64,000 nucleotides of DNA from an uncultured Ulvibacter sp. (GCA_938041335.1 CALIAF010000022.1:1-64000), one strand, 5' to 3'. Shown: positions 8,680-18,105, counted from the stretch's first letter. Notes: generated by a model from the sequence alone, not told the origin. Numbers and translations are program-made.

Positions 8680-11127
8680 ATGGGAGAACAGTTTGATTTA
8701 AAAGACGCCAATGCTGTTTTTGATGTAAAAGCATTTCTATTCAAGCTATTGCGCTTCTGGCCGCTATTTTTAGTAGTGCTAGGGATCGCTCTTGCCATTG
8801 CTCACTACATTAATGTGCGAAAATTGCCGGTGTACACCATGAGTAATATGATCTCAATTAAAGATGATCAGAATCCATTTTTTACCGCAAACACCAGTTT
8901 AACGTTTAATTGGGGAGGTACTACAGACAAGGTAAACACCGCAATTATTACTTTAAAATCTCGCTCTCACAATGAGTTAGTTGTAGAGCGTTTGCAATTC
9001 TATATCAATTACGGTATGGATGGTGAGTATCAAAGAGAAGATGCCTTTGGCAAAACACCTTTTGTTTTTGAGGCTACCAAAGACGTCCCTCAAATAGTAG
9101 GGAAACAGTTTACAATTACCTTTAATGATGCAGAATCATTTACTATAGAAGCTCCTTTTTCTGGCGGAAATGTGAAGATGCAAAACTATAGTTCTAAAGA
9201 AATCAGTTTTGCGCCTGGACCAACAGAAAATTTCAAAAAAGAATATAAAATTGGTGAATCTATCGACTTGCCATTTTTAAAAGGAGTCGTTTACGGGGCA
9301 CCAAAACAGCCGGTGAATTTAGGCGTTCCTTATTATGTATCCTTATCAGAGTTTGATAATGCAGTGAGGGCTTATTTAGGAGTAAATGTGCGACCTGAAT
9401 CACAAGGCTCTTCAGTTCTATTGCTGCGAATGAACGGAACAAATAAGAAAAAATTAGTGGCTTATCTTAATTCTTCGGTAAAGGTATTAAGCGATAATGT
9501 ACTAGAACGAAAAAATCTTTTTGCCACCAAGACCATTAAATTTATAGATAGTAGTCTTAACACCCAGGCTATTCAATTAAAGGATGTAGAAACAGAACTA
9601 AACCAGTATAAGAATAGAAATGCCATTTTTGACTTGGATACCGAAGGCTCTCAAGCAAATTCAAAATTATCGGGTTTAGAAATTAGAAAAGCAAACATAG
9701 ACAGGCAGCTCAATTATTTTCAAGTGCTGGAGCAGTACCTCGAGACTAGAAACAATTATAGTGAGGTCCCAGCACCTTCTGTAGCGGGAATAGGGGAGGC
9801 GAGTATTGTTTCTGGAGTAGGAAGAATTGTTGCTTTAGCAGAAGAGCGTCAAAAACTAGCCTATACTTTTAAAGAAAGCGCTCCTGTATTTGCAGACATA
9901 GACAGACAGATTAATGCAGTAAAGCAAATTTTGTTTGAGAATATTAAATCTTCTAAGCGTCTTATTAATTCAGAAATGAATGAGATTAAGGGCGATATGA
10001 GAAAGTATGAGTCTCAAATAAGAAAATTGCCAAAAGAGCAGCAGGATTTATTAAAAATAGAACGTAGATATAATTTAAGTCAGGGTACCTACAATATCTT
10101 TTTGTCAAAACAAAGTGAAGCCCGATTAGTCAAAGCGGCAAATGTTAGCGATGTATTAGTCATTGATCCTGCAAAAGATACAGGAGGCGGGCAAATAGGA
10201 CCAGACACAAAACTTAATTATTTATTGGCAACGTTTTTCGGACTAATAATCCCATTTATAGTGGTGCTAATTTTGGCCTTTTTTGACAATAAAATAGCGA
10301 GTTTAAAGGACATAGAACGACAATCTAGAATTCCTATTTTAGGTGTTATAGGTAAAAGTAATCTTGAGAACGGTCTGGTTGTGCTAAGAAGACCTAAATC
10401 TGCCATTGCAGAATCATTTAGAGCCATTCGTTCTAGTTTACAGTTTATGTATAAGAAGCAGGGCGTAACTGGAGCTAAAACCGTTTTGCTTACTTCTTCG
10501 GTAAGTGGGGAAGGGAAAACATTTACTTCTATTAATATCGCCTCTGTTTTTGCTTTGAGTGGAAAAAAAACGGTTCTGGTTGGGCTCGATTTAAGAAAGC
10601 CTAAGATTTTTGGTGACTTTGCAATACATAACAATAAAGGGGTAGTAAATCATTTAATTAACGATGCTTCTTTAGAGGAGATTACTCAAACTACAGAGAT
10701 CCCATCACTAGACGTTATTACTTCTGGACCTATTCCGCCTAATCCTTCAGAGTTGTTAATGGGAGAAGGTATGAGTCGTTTGATGGAACAATTAAAAGAA
10801 GAGTACGATTATATTATACTGGATTCTCCGCCATTAGGCTTGGTGTCAGATGCGCTGGAGCTCACTAGATTTGCAGATGCGACGATTTATATGATACGTC
10901 AAAATTATACGAAGAAAGGAATGTTAAGTGTCATTAACGATAAGTATAAAAAAGGAGAAATTGATAACGTGAGTTTTGTTCTTAATTTTTATGATGTAAA
11001 GGGAACCTACGGCTATGGCTATGGATACGGCTACGGTTATGGCTATGGAGCTTATGGTAATGGGTACCACGAACAAGAGGAGAAACCTTCTTTATTAAAT
11101 AGAATTAGGAAGAAGAGTAAAAAGTAA
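8680..11127 (+). CDS. Wzc-like polysaccharide co-polymerase with BY-kinase domain
   Basis: This 815-residue inner membrane protein controls chain length and export of surface polysaccharide. It has an N-terminal Wzz domain with TM1 near residues 27-47, a long periplasmic coiled-coil region (about 270-480), TM2 near 515-535 (LATFFGLIIPFIVVLILAFF) and a cytoplasmic tyrosine kinase domain. Kinase motifs are Walker A VSGEGKT (about 606-612), Walker A' GLDLRKPK (about 634) and Walker B YIILDSPP (about 710). The C-terminus carries a cluster of seven Tyr alternating with Gly, then a basic end (RIRKKSKK), the probable autophosphorylation cluster. No cognate phosphatase gene (Wzb or CpsB type) is in the window. 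Confidence 0.95.
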   Translation: MGEQFDLKDANAVFDVKAFLFKLLRFWPLFLVVLGIALAIAHYINVRKLPVYTMSNMISIKDDQNPFFTANTSLTFNWGGTTDKVNTAIITLKSRSHNELVVERLQFYINYGMDGEYQREDAFGKTPFVFEATKDVPQIVGKQFTITFNDAESFTIEAPFSGGNVKMQNYSSKEISFAPGPTENFKKEYKIGESIDLPFLKGVVYGAPKQPVNLGVPYYVSLSEFDNAVRAYLGVNVRPESQGSSVLLLRMNGTNKKKLVAYLNSSVKVLSDNVLERKNLFATKTIKFIDSSLNTQAIQLKDVETELNQYKNRNAIFDLDTEGSQANSKLSGLEIRKANIDRQLNYFQVLEQYLETRNNYSEVPAPSVAGIGEASIVSGVGRIVALAEERQKLAYTFKESAPVFADIDRQINAVKQILFENIKSSKRLINSEMNEIKGDMRKYESQIRKLPKEQQDLLKIERRYNLSQGTYNIFLSKQSEARLVKAANVSDVLVIDPAKDTGGGQIGPDTKLNYLLATFFGLIIPFIVVLILAFFDNKIASLKDIERQSRIPILGVIGKSNLENGLVVLRRPKSAIAESFRAIRSSLQFMYKKQGVTGAKTVLLTSSVSGEGKTFTSINIASVFALSGKKTVLVGLDLRKPKIFGDFAIHNNKGVVNHLINDASLEEITQTTEIPSLDVITSGPIPPNPSELLMGEGMSRLMEQLKEEYDYIILDSPPLGLVSDALELTRFADATIYMIRQNYTKKGMLSVINDKYKKGEIDNVSFVLNFYDVKGTYGYGYGYGYGYGYGAYGNGYHEQEEKPSLLNRIRKKSKK
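11009..11066 (+). repeat. Tandem Tyr-Gly codon repeat in the Wzc-like gene
   Basis: A run of six-base units of the form ggctat/ggatac/ggttat repeats through this interval and encodes alternating Gly and Tyr followed by AYGNGY. Synonymous changes between units mean it is not a perfect microsatellite. It forms the tyrosine-rich tail of the autokinase. Confidence 0.8.
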
Positions 11128-11186
11128 TACATAAAGAGTAGATATTAATAAGATTTTCGTTTTCACGGAAATGACAAATTTTTAAT

Positions 11187-12473
11187 TTGACAGATAAACC
11201 AACAATAGCAATTATAGGCCTAGGTTATGTGGGATTGCCACTAGCCGTCGCTTTTGCAGCTAAATATAAGGTAATAGGCTTTGATATTTATCAAGCCAGA
11301 GTTGCAGCGCTGGAGGATGGGGTGGATCACACGCTTGAAGTTTCAGAAGAAAACTTACAGAAAGTACTCACAGGAACTCAAAGTACGGGGCTGTCTGTTA
11401 CGGCAAATGCAGCGGCTATGAAAACCGCATCTGTGTATATTGTCACCGTACCTACGCCAACAAATAAGCACAATCAACCCGTTTTAATCCCTTTAGAGAA
11501 AGCAAGTGAAGCCATAGGTGAATTGCTTGACAAAGACGATGTAGTGATTTATGAGTCTACCGTTTATCCGGGCGTGACAGAAGAAATCTGTGTGCCAATA
11601 TTAGAACGCGTTTCTGGCCTTACTTTTAATAAAGACTTTTATGCAGGTTATTCTCCAGAGCGCATAAATCCAGGTGATAAAAAACATACCGTAACCCAAA
11701 TATTAAAAGTGACCTCTGGGTCTACACCGGAGATTGCAAAAAAAATAGATGCATTATACGCATCAGTGATTACCGCTGGGACGCATTTAGCACCTTCTAT
11801 AAAAGTAGCTGAGGCTGCAAAAGTGATAGAAAACTCACAAAGAGATATTAATATTGCTTTTGTGAATGAACTCTCAAAAATATTTAGGCTCCTCGATATT
11901 AATACACAAGATGTATTAGAAGCTGCTGGAACTAAGTGGAATTTTATAAAATTTACGCCAGGACTTGTAGGCGGGCATTGTATCGGGGTAGACCCTTATT
12001 ACTTAGCTCAAAAAGCTATGGAAGAAGGCTATAATCCAGAAATTATTTTGGCGGGAAGACGCATGAATGATGGTATGGGTGCCTATGTAGCTCAAGAAGT
12101 GGTGAAGCTCATGTTACAGAAAGATGTAAATGTAAAGAATGCAAAGATTCTCATCATGGGGATTACCTTTAAAGAGAACTGCCCAGATATACGCAACAGT
12201 AAAGTGATTGATGTGTATAATGAACTAGCTACTTATCCTGTGCAACTGGATGTTTATGATCCTTGGGCACAAAAAGAAGAGGTGAAGCATGAGTTTGGTA
12301 TAGATTTGCTTGTCAGCGAAAATGAACTGAAATCGAAATATGATGCGATTATTTTAACAGTAGCTCATAAAGAATTTAAAGACTTTAATCTAGATACCTA
12401 TAAGGCGAACCCTTCGGTGGTATTTGATGTAAAGTCATTCTTCCCAAAAGATAAAGTAGATAGTACTTTATGA
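11187..12473 (+). CDS. UDP-N-acetylhexosamine 6-dehydrogenase (WbpO/TviB-like)
   Basis: This nucleotide sugar dehydrogenase oxidises C6 of a UDP-HexNAc to the uronic acid with two NAD+. The N-terminal Rossmann motif is IIGLGYVGLPLA (residues 8-19). The catalytic Cys lies in GGHCIGVDPYY (Cys265), and the C-terminal UDP-binding domain contains GITFKENCPDIRNSKV. Strongest resemblance is to WbpO/TviB, which make UDP-GalNAcA or UDP-GlcNAcA, and the next gene is the matching WbpP/TviC-type epimerase. The start is probably TTG (11187), since the nearest upstream ATG is out of frame and stops at once. It overlaps the epimerase gene by four bases (ATGA). Confidence 0.92.
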   Translation: MTDKPTIAIIGLGYVGLPLAVAFAAKYKVIGFDIYQARVAALEDGVDHTLEVSEENLQKVLTGTQSTGLSVTANAAAMKTASVYIVTVPTPTNKHNQPVLIPLEKASEAIGELLDKDDVVIYESTVYPGVTEEICVPILERVSGLTFNKDFYAGYSPERINPGDKKHTVTQILKVTSGSTPEIAKKIDALYASVITAGTHLAPSIKVAEAAKVIENSQRDINIAFVNELSKIFRLLDINTQDVLEAAGTKWNFIKFTPGLVGGHCIGVDPYYLAQKAMEEGYNPEIILAGRRMNDGMGAYVAQEVVKLMLQKDVNVKNAKILIMGITFKENCPDIRNSKVIDVYNELATYPVQLDVYDPWAQKEEVKHEFGIDLLVSENELKSKYDAIILTVAHKEFKDFNLDTYKANPSVVFDVKSFFPKDKVDSTL

Positions 12474-13453
12474 TGTATGCAACTAAATATCACGATGGTG
12501 ACCTTTCAGAAATTAGTTTTCTTGTTACGGGTGGTGCAGGCTTCATAGGTTCAAACTTAGTAGAATATTTGCTAAAATATAAGGCCAAGAAAGTACGCGT
12601 ACTCGATAATCTAAGTACGGGTTCAATGGATAATATTTCAGAATTTATGGAGCAGCCTGCTTTTGAGTTTATGGAAGGGGATATTCGTGATCTTGCCACA
12701 TGTAAAAAAGCAATGGAGGGCATAGATTATGTTTCTCATCAAGCGGCATTGGGCTCTGTACCCAGATCAATAAATGATCCCATTACTTCAAATGATGTAA
12801 ACGTGAGCGGATTTTTAAATATGCTCGTGGCCCATAAAGAATCTAATACCGTGCAAAAAATGGTATATGCAGCTTCAAGCTCTACGTATGGAGATAGCCA
12901 AGCATTACCTAAAAACGAAGCCGAAATAGGAAATCCATTGTCTCCTTATGCCGTGACCAAGTTGGTGAATGAATTATATGCAGACGTTTTTGCAAAAACA
13001 TATGGTATTAAAACAATAGGACTTCGGTATTTTAATGTCTTTGGACCAAAGCAGAGCCCTACGGGTGCCTATGCAGCGGTGATCCCTTTATTTATGCAGG
13101 CCATTAAAGACAATGAGCCTCCCACGATTCATGGTGATGGAGGGCAAACACGTGATTTTACCTATATCGAGAATGCCGTCCAAGCAAATATACGCGGTAT
13201 GTTGTCTGGTGATGAGGCAAATAACCAAGTGGTAAATATTGCCTTTGGAGCACGTATTAGCCTTAATACCTTATGGAAAGACTTACAAAACGTTGCCGGT
13301 AAAGATTTGCAAGCTGTTTATGGACCTACTCGAAAAGGGGATGTACGCGACTCACAGGCAAATATTAATAAAGCAAAAAAAATAATAGGATACGACCCTC
13401 AATTTTCTGTTGCACAAGGGCTCAAGGTAACCTGGAACTATTTTGCTAGTTAA
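12470..13453 (+). CDS. UDP-GlcNAc C4-epimerase-like SDR (WbpP/TviC-like)
   Basis: An extended short-chain dehydrogenase of 327 residues. It has the NAD-binding motif TGGAGFIGSNL (about residues 20-30), the catalytic YAVTK (Tyr about 160) and the substrate-side motifs GLRYFNVFGPKQSPTGAYAAVIP and GDGGQTRDFTYIENAV. The N-terminal extension before the Rossmann motif is typical of the WbpP/TviC/Gne group that interconverts UDP-GlcNAc and UDP-GalNAc. Paired with the upstream dehydrogenase it should yield UDP-GalNAcA for the glycan. It starts within the stop of the dehydrogenase gene (ATGA), so translation is probably coupled. Confidence 0.9.
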   Translation: MMYATKYHDGDLSEISFLVTGGAGFIGSNLVEYLLKYKAKKVRVLDNLSTGSMDNISEFMEQPAFEFMEGDIRDLATCKKAMEGIDYVSHQAALGSVPRSINDPITSNDVNVSGFLNMLVAHKESNTVQKMVYAASSSTYGDSQALPKNEAEIGNPLSPYAVTKLVNELYADVFAKTYGIKTIGLRYFNVFGPKQSPTGAYAAVIPLFMQAIKDNEPPTIHGDGGQTRDFTYIENAVQANIRGMLSGDEANNQVVNIAFGARISLNTLWKDLQNVAGKDLQAVYGPTRKGDVRDSQANINKAKKIIGYDPQFSVAQGLKVTWNYFAS

Positions 13454-13474
13454 GATTTTCAACTAAAATAAACT

Positions 13475-14338
13475 ATGAAAGACGATAAGTGGCTTTATGA
13501 GATTTCAAGCAAGCAATCCTTGATTAATCTAAATTTTAAAGAAATTTGGAACTACCGCGATTTGTTGTTTTTGTTTGTAAAGAGAAATATTGTCACCGTA
13601 TATAAACAAACGGTTATTGGACCATTATGGTTTTTTATACAACCCCTTTTTACATCGGTGATTTTCACTTTAGTTTTTAATAATATAGCAGCAATAGATA
13701 CAGGGATTATTCCCGCATTTTTATTCAACCTTGCGGGTATTACAGCTTGGAACTATTTTAAAGTATGTCTGGTAAGTACATCTAGTACGTTTAGAACAAA
13801 TGCAGGTATTTTCGGGAAGGTCTATTTTCCTAGGTTTATCGTACCCTTGTCCAACGTAATATCAAATTTGCTAAAATTTGGAATTCAATGTGTCATCTTA
13901 ATAGGCTTCTATATTTATTATGCCGTGTACATGGGTAAACCCATTGCTCCAGATGGGTATGTATGGTTGTTTCCAGTGTATATTATCCTCATTGCCGTGC
14001 TTGGCTTAGGTATAGGGATGATTCTTTCTACCTTTACTACTAAGTATAGAGATATGTCAATTCTAATAAGTTTTGGGGTACAATTGTTAATGTATATTTC
14101 TGCAGTGCCTTTTCCAATGGCCGCTTTAAAAGAAAAAGTGCCAGAATATAGTTGGGTGATAGAATATAACCCTATCGCTTATTTAATGGAAGGTTTTAGA
14201 AGATCTGTTTTTGGAACAGATATGTTGTATTTTAGTTGGAATTCTTTTTTTGTAATTATCGCAATATGCATCGTTACCTTTTTAATAGGTTTAGCCATGT
14301 TTAATAGAACAGAGAAAACATTTATAGATACCGTGTAA
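13475..14338 (+). CDS. Wzm-like ABC-2 polysaccharide exporter permease
   Basis: The 287-residue integral membrane protein belongs to the ABC-2 permease family of O-antigen, capsule and teichoic acid exporters. It has the cytoplasmic N-terminal segment with the family motif FVKRNIVTVYKQTVIGPLWFFIQPL (about residues 32-56), which couples to the ATPase, followed by about six membrane segments. The conserved region near FRRSVFG precedes the last helix. With the next gene it forms a Wzm/Wzt exporter that moves undecaprenyl-linked glycan across the inner membrane. Its stop and the ATPase start overlap by one base (TAATG). Confidence 0.92.
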   Translation: MKDDKWLYEISSKQSLINLNFKEIWNYRDLLFLFVKRNIVTVYKQTVIGPLWFFIQPLFTSVIFTLVFNNIAAIDTGIIPAFLFNLAGITAWNYFKVCLVSTSSTFRTNAGIFGKVYFPRFIVPLSNVISNLLKFGIQCVILIGFYIYYAVYMGKPIAPDGYVWLFPVYIILIAVLGLGIGMILSTFTTKYRDMSILISFGVQLLMYISAVPFPMAALKEKVPEYSWVIEYNPIAYLMEGFRRSVFGTDMLYFSWNSFFVIIAICIVTFLIGLAMFNRTEKTFIDTV

Positions 14339-15630
14339 TGGGGGTTATTTTAAAAGCAGAAAATATAAGTAAGCAATACCGACTTGGCCTAGTGGGTACA
14401 GGAACCATTGTCCATGATTTAAATAGATTCTGGCATCGCATTCGCGGTAAAGAAGACCCCTATCTAAAAATAGGTGCTGTTAATGATCGAAGTGCCAAGG
14501 CGAATTCAGAATATGTATGGGCATTAAAGGATATTAATTTTGAGGTACAAGAAGGCGAGGTTCTGGGGATCATTGGTAAAAATGGTGCGGGAAAATCTAC
14601 CTTACTAAAATTATTGTCACGAGTTACAAGCCCAACTACAGGGGTGATAAAAACAAAAGGGCGCATCGCTTCTTTGCTAGAAGTAGGAACGGGATTTCAT
14701 CCAGAGCTTACAGGCAGGGAGAATATCTATTTAAACGGCGCTATCTTGGGGATGACGAAGGCAGAGATTGCTTCAAAAATTGATGAGATTGTCTCTTTTT
14801 CTGGTTGCGAGATGTACATAGATACTCCTACAAAGAGATACAGTAGTGGGATGACGGTACGATTAGCTTTTGCTGTTGCAGCACACCTAGAACCCGATAT
14901 TTTGGTTATTGATGAGGTGCTAGCGGTTGGTGATGCAGAGTTTCAGAAAAAGGCGATTGGCAAAATGCAAGAGATCTCTCAAGGTGGTGGCCGTACTGTT
15001 TTATTTGTAAGCCATAACATGGCGAGCGTAAAGCAACTGTGTACTCGAGGGATTGTTCTTGAGCATGGAGAGGTAGTTTTTACTGGGGATATAAATAAAT
15101 GCGTTGAGTTTTATCTTAAGAAGGAGGATAAGTTTTCAGAAGGGAAAAAGCAGGTATTTTGGAATGAGAAAGAAGCTCCCGGAACAGATGACTTTATTCT
15201 AAGAAGTGTTAAAACTAAAAACGCTAAAGGCGAAATTCTAGGATCTTTTATTAATAACCAGACAATTCACATATATGTGGAGGCACAAGCGCGTGTGCAG
15301 TTGAGAAATATGCGACTTAATTTTAGCTTATTTAATAGTGAAGAAGTAATTGTATTTACCTCGAGTTCTCATATGTTTGAAAAAGTTGAAAAAGAGCCTG
15401 GTCTTTATAATTATGAAATTGTAATTCCTGCTCATTTGCTTAATCAAGGTACTTATAAAATTAGTCTTCAAGCAGGTATGCCAGGAGTGAAGCAAATATT
15501 ATATAGTTTAAAAGCACTTAGTTTTGATGTAGAAAAAATAACAGATTCTGGGACGACTTATTCGACTGTGTTACCAGGAGTAGTCGCACCAGAAATTTCT
15601 TGGAATATAAAAGATCAATTAAATGCTTAA
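14338..15630 (+). CDS. Wzt-like ABC exporter ATPase with C-terminal glycan-binding-type domain
   Basis: The 430-residue ATPase has Walker A GKNGAGKST (about residues 79-87), the TGREN motif typical of polysaccharide ABC ATPases (FHPELTGRENIYLNG), signature YSSGMTVRLAFAVA (about 168) and Walker B DILVIDEVLAVGD (about 187). After about residue 245 comes a beta-rich extension of roughly 180 residues (IHIYVEAQARVQLRN..., GLYNYEIVIPAHLLNQGTYKISLQ). This position and pattern match the carbohydrate-binding domain of Wzt proteins from O9a/O8-type systems, which recognise a capped chain end. The following sulfotransferase gene begins inside its last codons. Confidence 0.93.
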   Translation: MGVILKAENISKQYRLGLVGTGTIVHDLNRFWHRIRGKEDPYLKIGAVNDRSAKANSEYVWALKDINFEVQEGEVLGIIGKNGAGKSTLLKLLSRVTSPTTGVIKTKGRIASLLEVGTGFHPELTGRENIYLNGAILGMTKAEIASKIDEIVSFSGCEMYIDTPTKRYSSGMTVRLAFAVAAHLEPDILVIDEVLAVGDAEFQKKAIGKMQEISQGGGRTVLFVSHNMASVKQLCTRGIVLEHGEVVFTGDINKCVEFYLKKEDKFSEGKKQVFWNEKEAPGTDDFILRSVKTKNAKGEILGSFINNQTIHIYVEAQARVQLRNMRLNFSLFNSEEVIVFTSSSHMFEKVEKEPGLYNYEIVIPAHLLNQGTYKISLQAGMPGVKQILYSLKALSFDVEKITDSGTTYSTVLPGVVAPEISWNIKDQLNA

Positions 15631-16432
15631 AAAACTTTTGCGTATGATACGCCGAGCTTATAAATCTAAGGTGCCTATTGAAGTGTCAAAATCAAAAATA
15701 AATCTTCTTGGTGGGCTAAGGCCTATTAATGAAACATTACCAGAGGATGTTTTTATTGTTGGTTTTCCAAAATCTGGTAATACTTTGATGCAGCATATTA
15801 TTTCGCATTTAAATTATGGACTCAACGAGGAAGGAAGTCGGTCTATGGTTAATTTAATAGTTCCAGATATATATGCAAACACGCATTATTTTAGGTTTAA
15901 TGATATTTGTTTTTTTAAATCACATGAAAGACCTAACCCGCATTACAAAAAAGTCATATATGTGATGCGAGATGGAAGGGAAGCCTTACTTTCTTATCAT
16001 TATATGATGAAAAATATGGGAGAAGATGTTTCTTTAGAAGATTTGTATACAGGACAAATACCTATTTATGGTGGTCTTTGGCATGAGCACATTGAAGCTT
16101 GGCAAAAGAATCCATATAAAGCCGAAATTCTGTGGATAAAATATGAAGATCTTATCTTAGACAAGAAGACCGAAATTACTAGAATTTGTGAGTTTCTTAA
16201 TTTAGAGCGTTCTCTTACTGAAATTAGCGATGTTATTGCGAATACATCATTTAATCACATGAAATCTTTGGAAAAGAGAAATGATTGGAAAAAAATGAAT
16301 ACTGAATTATCATTTAACAAAGGTGATTTTGTGCGAAAGGGTAAGATTAATTCCTTTACGAAAGAAGTTCCAAAAAATTTAATTTTAAAGTTTGAAAAGA
16401 ACTCAGACAATAGATTTTATAATTTCAATTAA
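15623..16432 (+). CDS. Sulfotransferase (Sulfotransfer_1 type)
   Basis: This enzyme should transfer sulfate from PAPS to a hydroxyl of the glycan. The 5'-phosphosulfate-binding loop is GFPKSGNTLMQHII (about residues 47-60), and the 3'-phosphate-binding segment is VIYVMRDGREALLSYHYMM (about 111-129), with Arg and Ser in the expected places. A conserved KYEDLILD (about 173) follows. Length (269) is normal for bacterial carbohydrate sulfotransferases. It overlaps the Wzt-like gene by eight bases, which ties it to the ABC export module and suggests sulfation of that chain; the acceptor sugar is unknown. No PAPS synthesis genes lie in the window. Confidence 0.85.
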   Translation: MLKKLLRMIRRAYKSKVPIEVSKSKINLLGGLRPINETLPEDVFIVGFPKSGNTLMQHIISHLNYGLNEEGSRSMVNLIVPDIYANTHYFRFNDICFFKSHERPNPHYKKVIYVMRDGREALLSYHYMMKNMGEDVSLEDLYTGQIPIYGGLWHEHIEAWQKNPYKAEILWIKYEDLILDKKTEITRICEFLNLERSLTEISDVIANTSFNHMKSLEKRNDWKKMNTELSFNKGDFVRKGKINSFTKEVPKNLILKFEKNSDNRFYNFN

Positions 16433-16478
16433 TAGACTAGTTTGATTTCTATAAGTGATGGAGAAAAATATAAATTAG

Positions 16479-17408
16479 TTGGTAAAAATAATAGATAAAA
16501 TTAGAATGAGATCCCCATTAACTAATAATGAGAATGTACATCAAATAGATACAGTTTCTGTTGATCGTCTAATTAGTGGATATAAGGATTATTACAATAT
16601 TGATGTTTCTCTGTATTTTAAAAATATAGATGAGTTACAAATTTATCTTTGCGAAGAAACAAGTTATATGTTTTATTTTCCATTTAACTTAAGTGGAGAT
16701 AGTGGTTTCTACGAAGAATTACAAAAATTTGATTGGTATTATGATCCCTGGAAATGGGAACATGAAACAACTAAAAAATTTCTTAAAAAATCGGATAGAA
16801 TTTTAGAAGTAGGAAGTGGGGGGCTTGGATTTATTAAAAAGTTAAATGATAGTGGTTTTGACGTCACAGGTTTAGAATTAAATAGTGAAAGCGTTATTCA
16901 AGCTGATCAAATGGGGCTCAATGTTTTTGGAGAAACTGTACAGTATCATGCTGAAAATTATTCTGATAAATATGATGTTGTTTGCTCATTTCAGGTACTT
17001 GAGCATATATCACAAGTCCATTCTTTTATTCAGGCGAAAATAGATTGCTTGAAATCAAGAGGTAGACTTATTATTTCAGTACCAAATAATGATTCCTTTA
17101 TAAAGTTGGACAAGAATTTGTTTTTAAATATGCCACCACATCATATGGGTTTATGGAATAAGACATCGCTAATGGCTCTTTCAGAGGTGTTTGATCTAAA
17201 AGTTGAGAATATAATACCTGAGCCTCTTGCACAATATCATCTTGATTGGTATATTAACCTTAATGTCACCCATCGTATTCTTAAATCGAAAATTTTTGGC
17301 TCCGTTTTTAGAAAACTAAAGCTTAGGAGTTTGTATTCATTTTTAGTTAAATCCTTTAGAAAGAGCATTAAAGGTCACACAATATTAATTGTTTTTACAA
17401 AATATTAA
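16479..17408 (+). CDS. Class I SAM-dependent methyltransferase
   Basis: A 309-residue methyltransferase. SAM motif I is RILEVGSGGLGFIKKL (about residue 107), an acidic residue follows strand 2 (VTGLELN), and DVVCSFQVLEHISQ is the type 11/23 motif with the LEH signature. It is likely to methylate a sugar of the polysaccharide, given its neighbours. The frame opens at a TTG at 16479; the first ATG is Met10 at 16506, which would also leave the domain intact, so the start is uncertain. Base composition from here to about 20220 is visibly more AT-rich than in the export genes. Confidence 0.8.
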   Translation: MVKIIDKIRMRSPLTNNENVHQIDTVSVDRLISGYKDYYNIDVSLYFKNIDELQIYLCEETSYMFYFPFNLSGDSGFYEELQKFDWYYDPWKWEHETTKKFLKKSDRILEVGSGGLGFIKKLNDSGFDVTGLELNSESVIQADQMGLNVFGETVQYHAENYSDKYDVVCSFQVLEHISQVHSFIQAKIDCLKSRGRLIISVPNNDSFIKLDKNLFLNMPPHHMGLWNKTSLMALSEVFDLKVENIIPEPLAQYHLDWYINLNVTHRILKSKIFGSVFRKLKLRSLYSFLVKSFRKSIKGHTILIVFTKY

Positions 17409-17420
17409 AGTTTACAGATA

Positions 17421-18101
17421 ATGAAAAAAATTAAAAAGACTTTAAAACAATTATTGAATACACCTAATGTCGATGGTGATAAATATGGTTTGATTTTTAA
17501 GACCTTTCAAGACTTTACAATGATTCCTAGAGAAATATTTATTTCTAATTTAAAACTCGTACAAGGGTTTTCAAACATTGACGGAGCAATTGTAGAATGT
17601 GGGACATGGAAAGGAGGTATGATTGCTGGAGTCGCAACTTTATTAAATGATAATAGAGAATATTACCTGTTTGATAGTTTTGAGGGCCTCCCTGACGTAA
17701 AAGAGATTGACGGTGATTCTGCAAAGAAATGGCAGGAGGATAAGGATTCAGAAATTTATTTTGACAATTGTAAAGCAAACGAAGAAGACGCAAAAAATGC
17801 AATGAACATTTCTAATACAAATACATATAAAATATTTAAAGGTTGGTTCAATGAAACATTACCCTCGGCAAATATTAAAGGTGGAATTGCAATTTTAAGG
17901 CTGGATGGAGACTGGTATGAATCTACTATGGATATTCTTAACAATCTTTTTGAAAATGTAAATAAAGGTGGATTAATCATTATAGATGATTATTATGTTT
18001 GGGAGGGCTGCAGTAAAGCAGTTCATGACTTTTTGTCAATAAAGAAGTGTAGCGAGAATATAAGAAGTTTTGAAGGGGTTTGTTATATAATAAAAAACTA
18101 G
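17421..18101 (+). CDS. TylF/MycF-family O-methyltransferase
   Basis: The 226-residue protein matches the macrocin O-methyltransferase family (TylF/MycF). It has GAIVECGTWKGGMIAGVA (about 54-71) as the SAM loop, YYLFDSFEGLPDVKE just after it, and ILRLDGDWYESTMDIL...KGGLIIIDDYYVWEG, which carries the Asp residues that bind Mg2+ and the catalytic region in this family. Family members methylate hydroxyls of deoxysugars in natural products; here a glycan sugar is the probable target. It lies 12 bases after the previous methyltransferase and four bases before the next one. Confidence 0.86.
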   Translation: MKKIKKTLKQLLNTPNVDGDKYGLIFKTFQDFTMIPREIFISNLKLVQGFSNIDGAIVECGTWKGGMIAGVATLLNDNREYYLFDSFEGLPDVKEIDGDSAKKWQEDKDSEIYFDNCKANEEDAKNAMNISNTNTYKIFKGWFNETLPSANIKGGIAILRLDGDWYESTMDILNNLFENVNKGGLIIIDDYYVWEGCSKAVHDFLSIKKCSENIRSFEGVCYIIKN

Positions 18102-18105
18102 TAGT

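Noticed and set aside
11128..11186. Imperfect hairpin (ttttcgt/acggaaa) between the Wzc-like and dehydrogenase genes
   Set aside because: The stem has a mismatch and no good T run follows it; not enough to call an attenuator.
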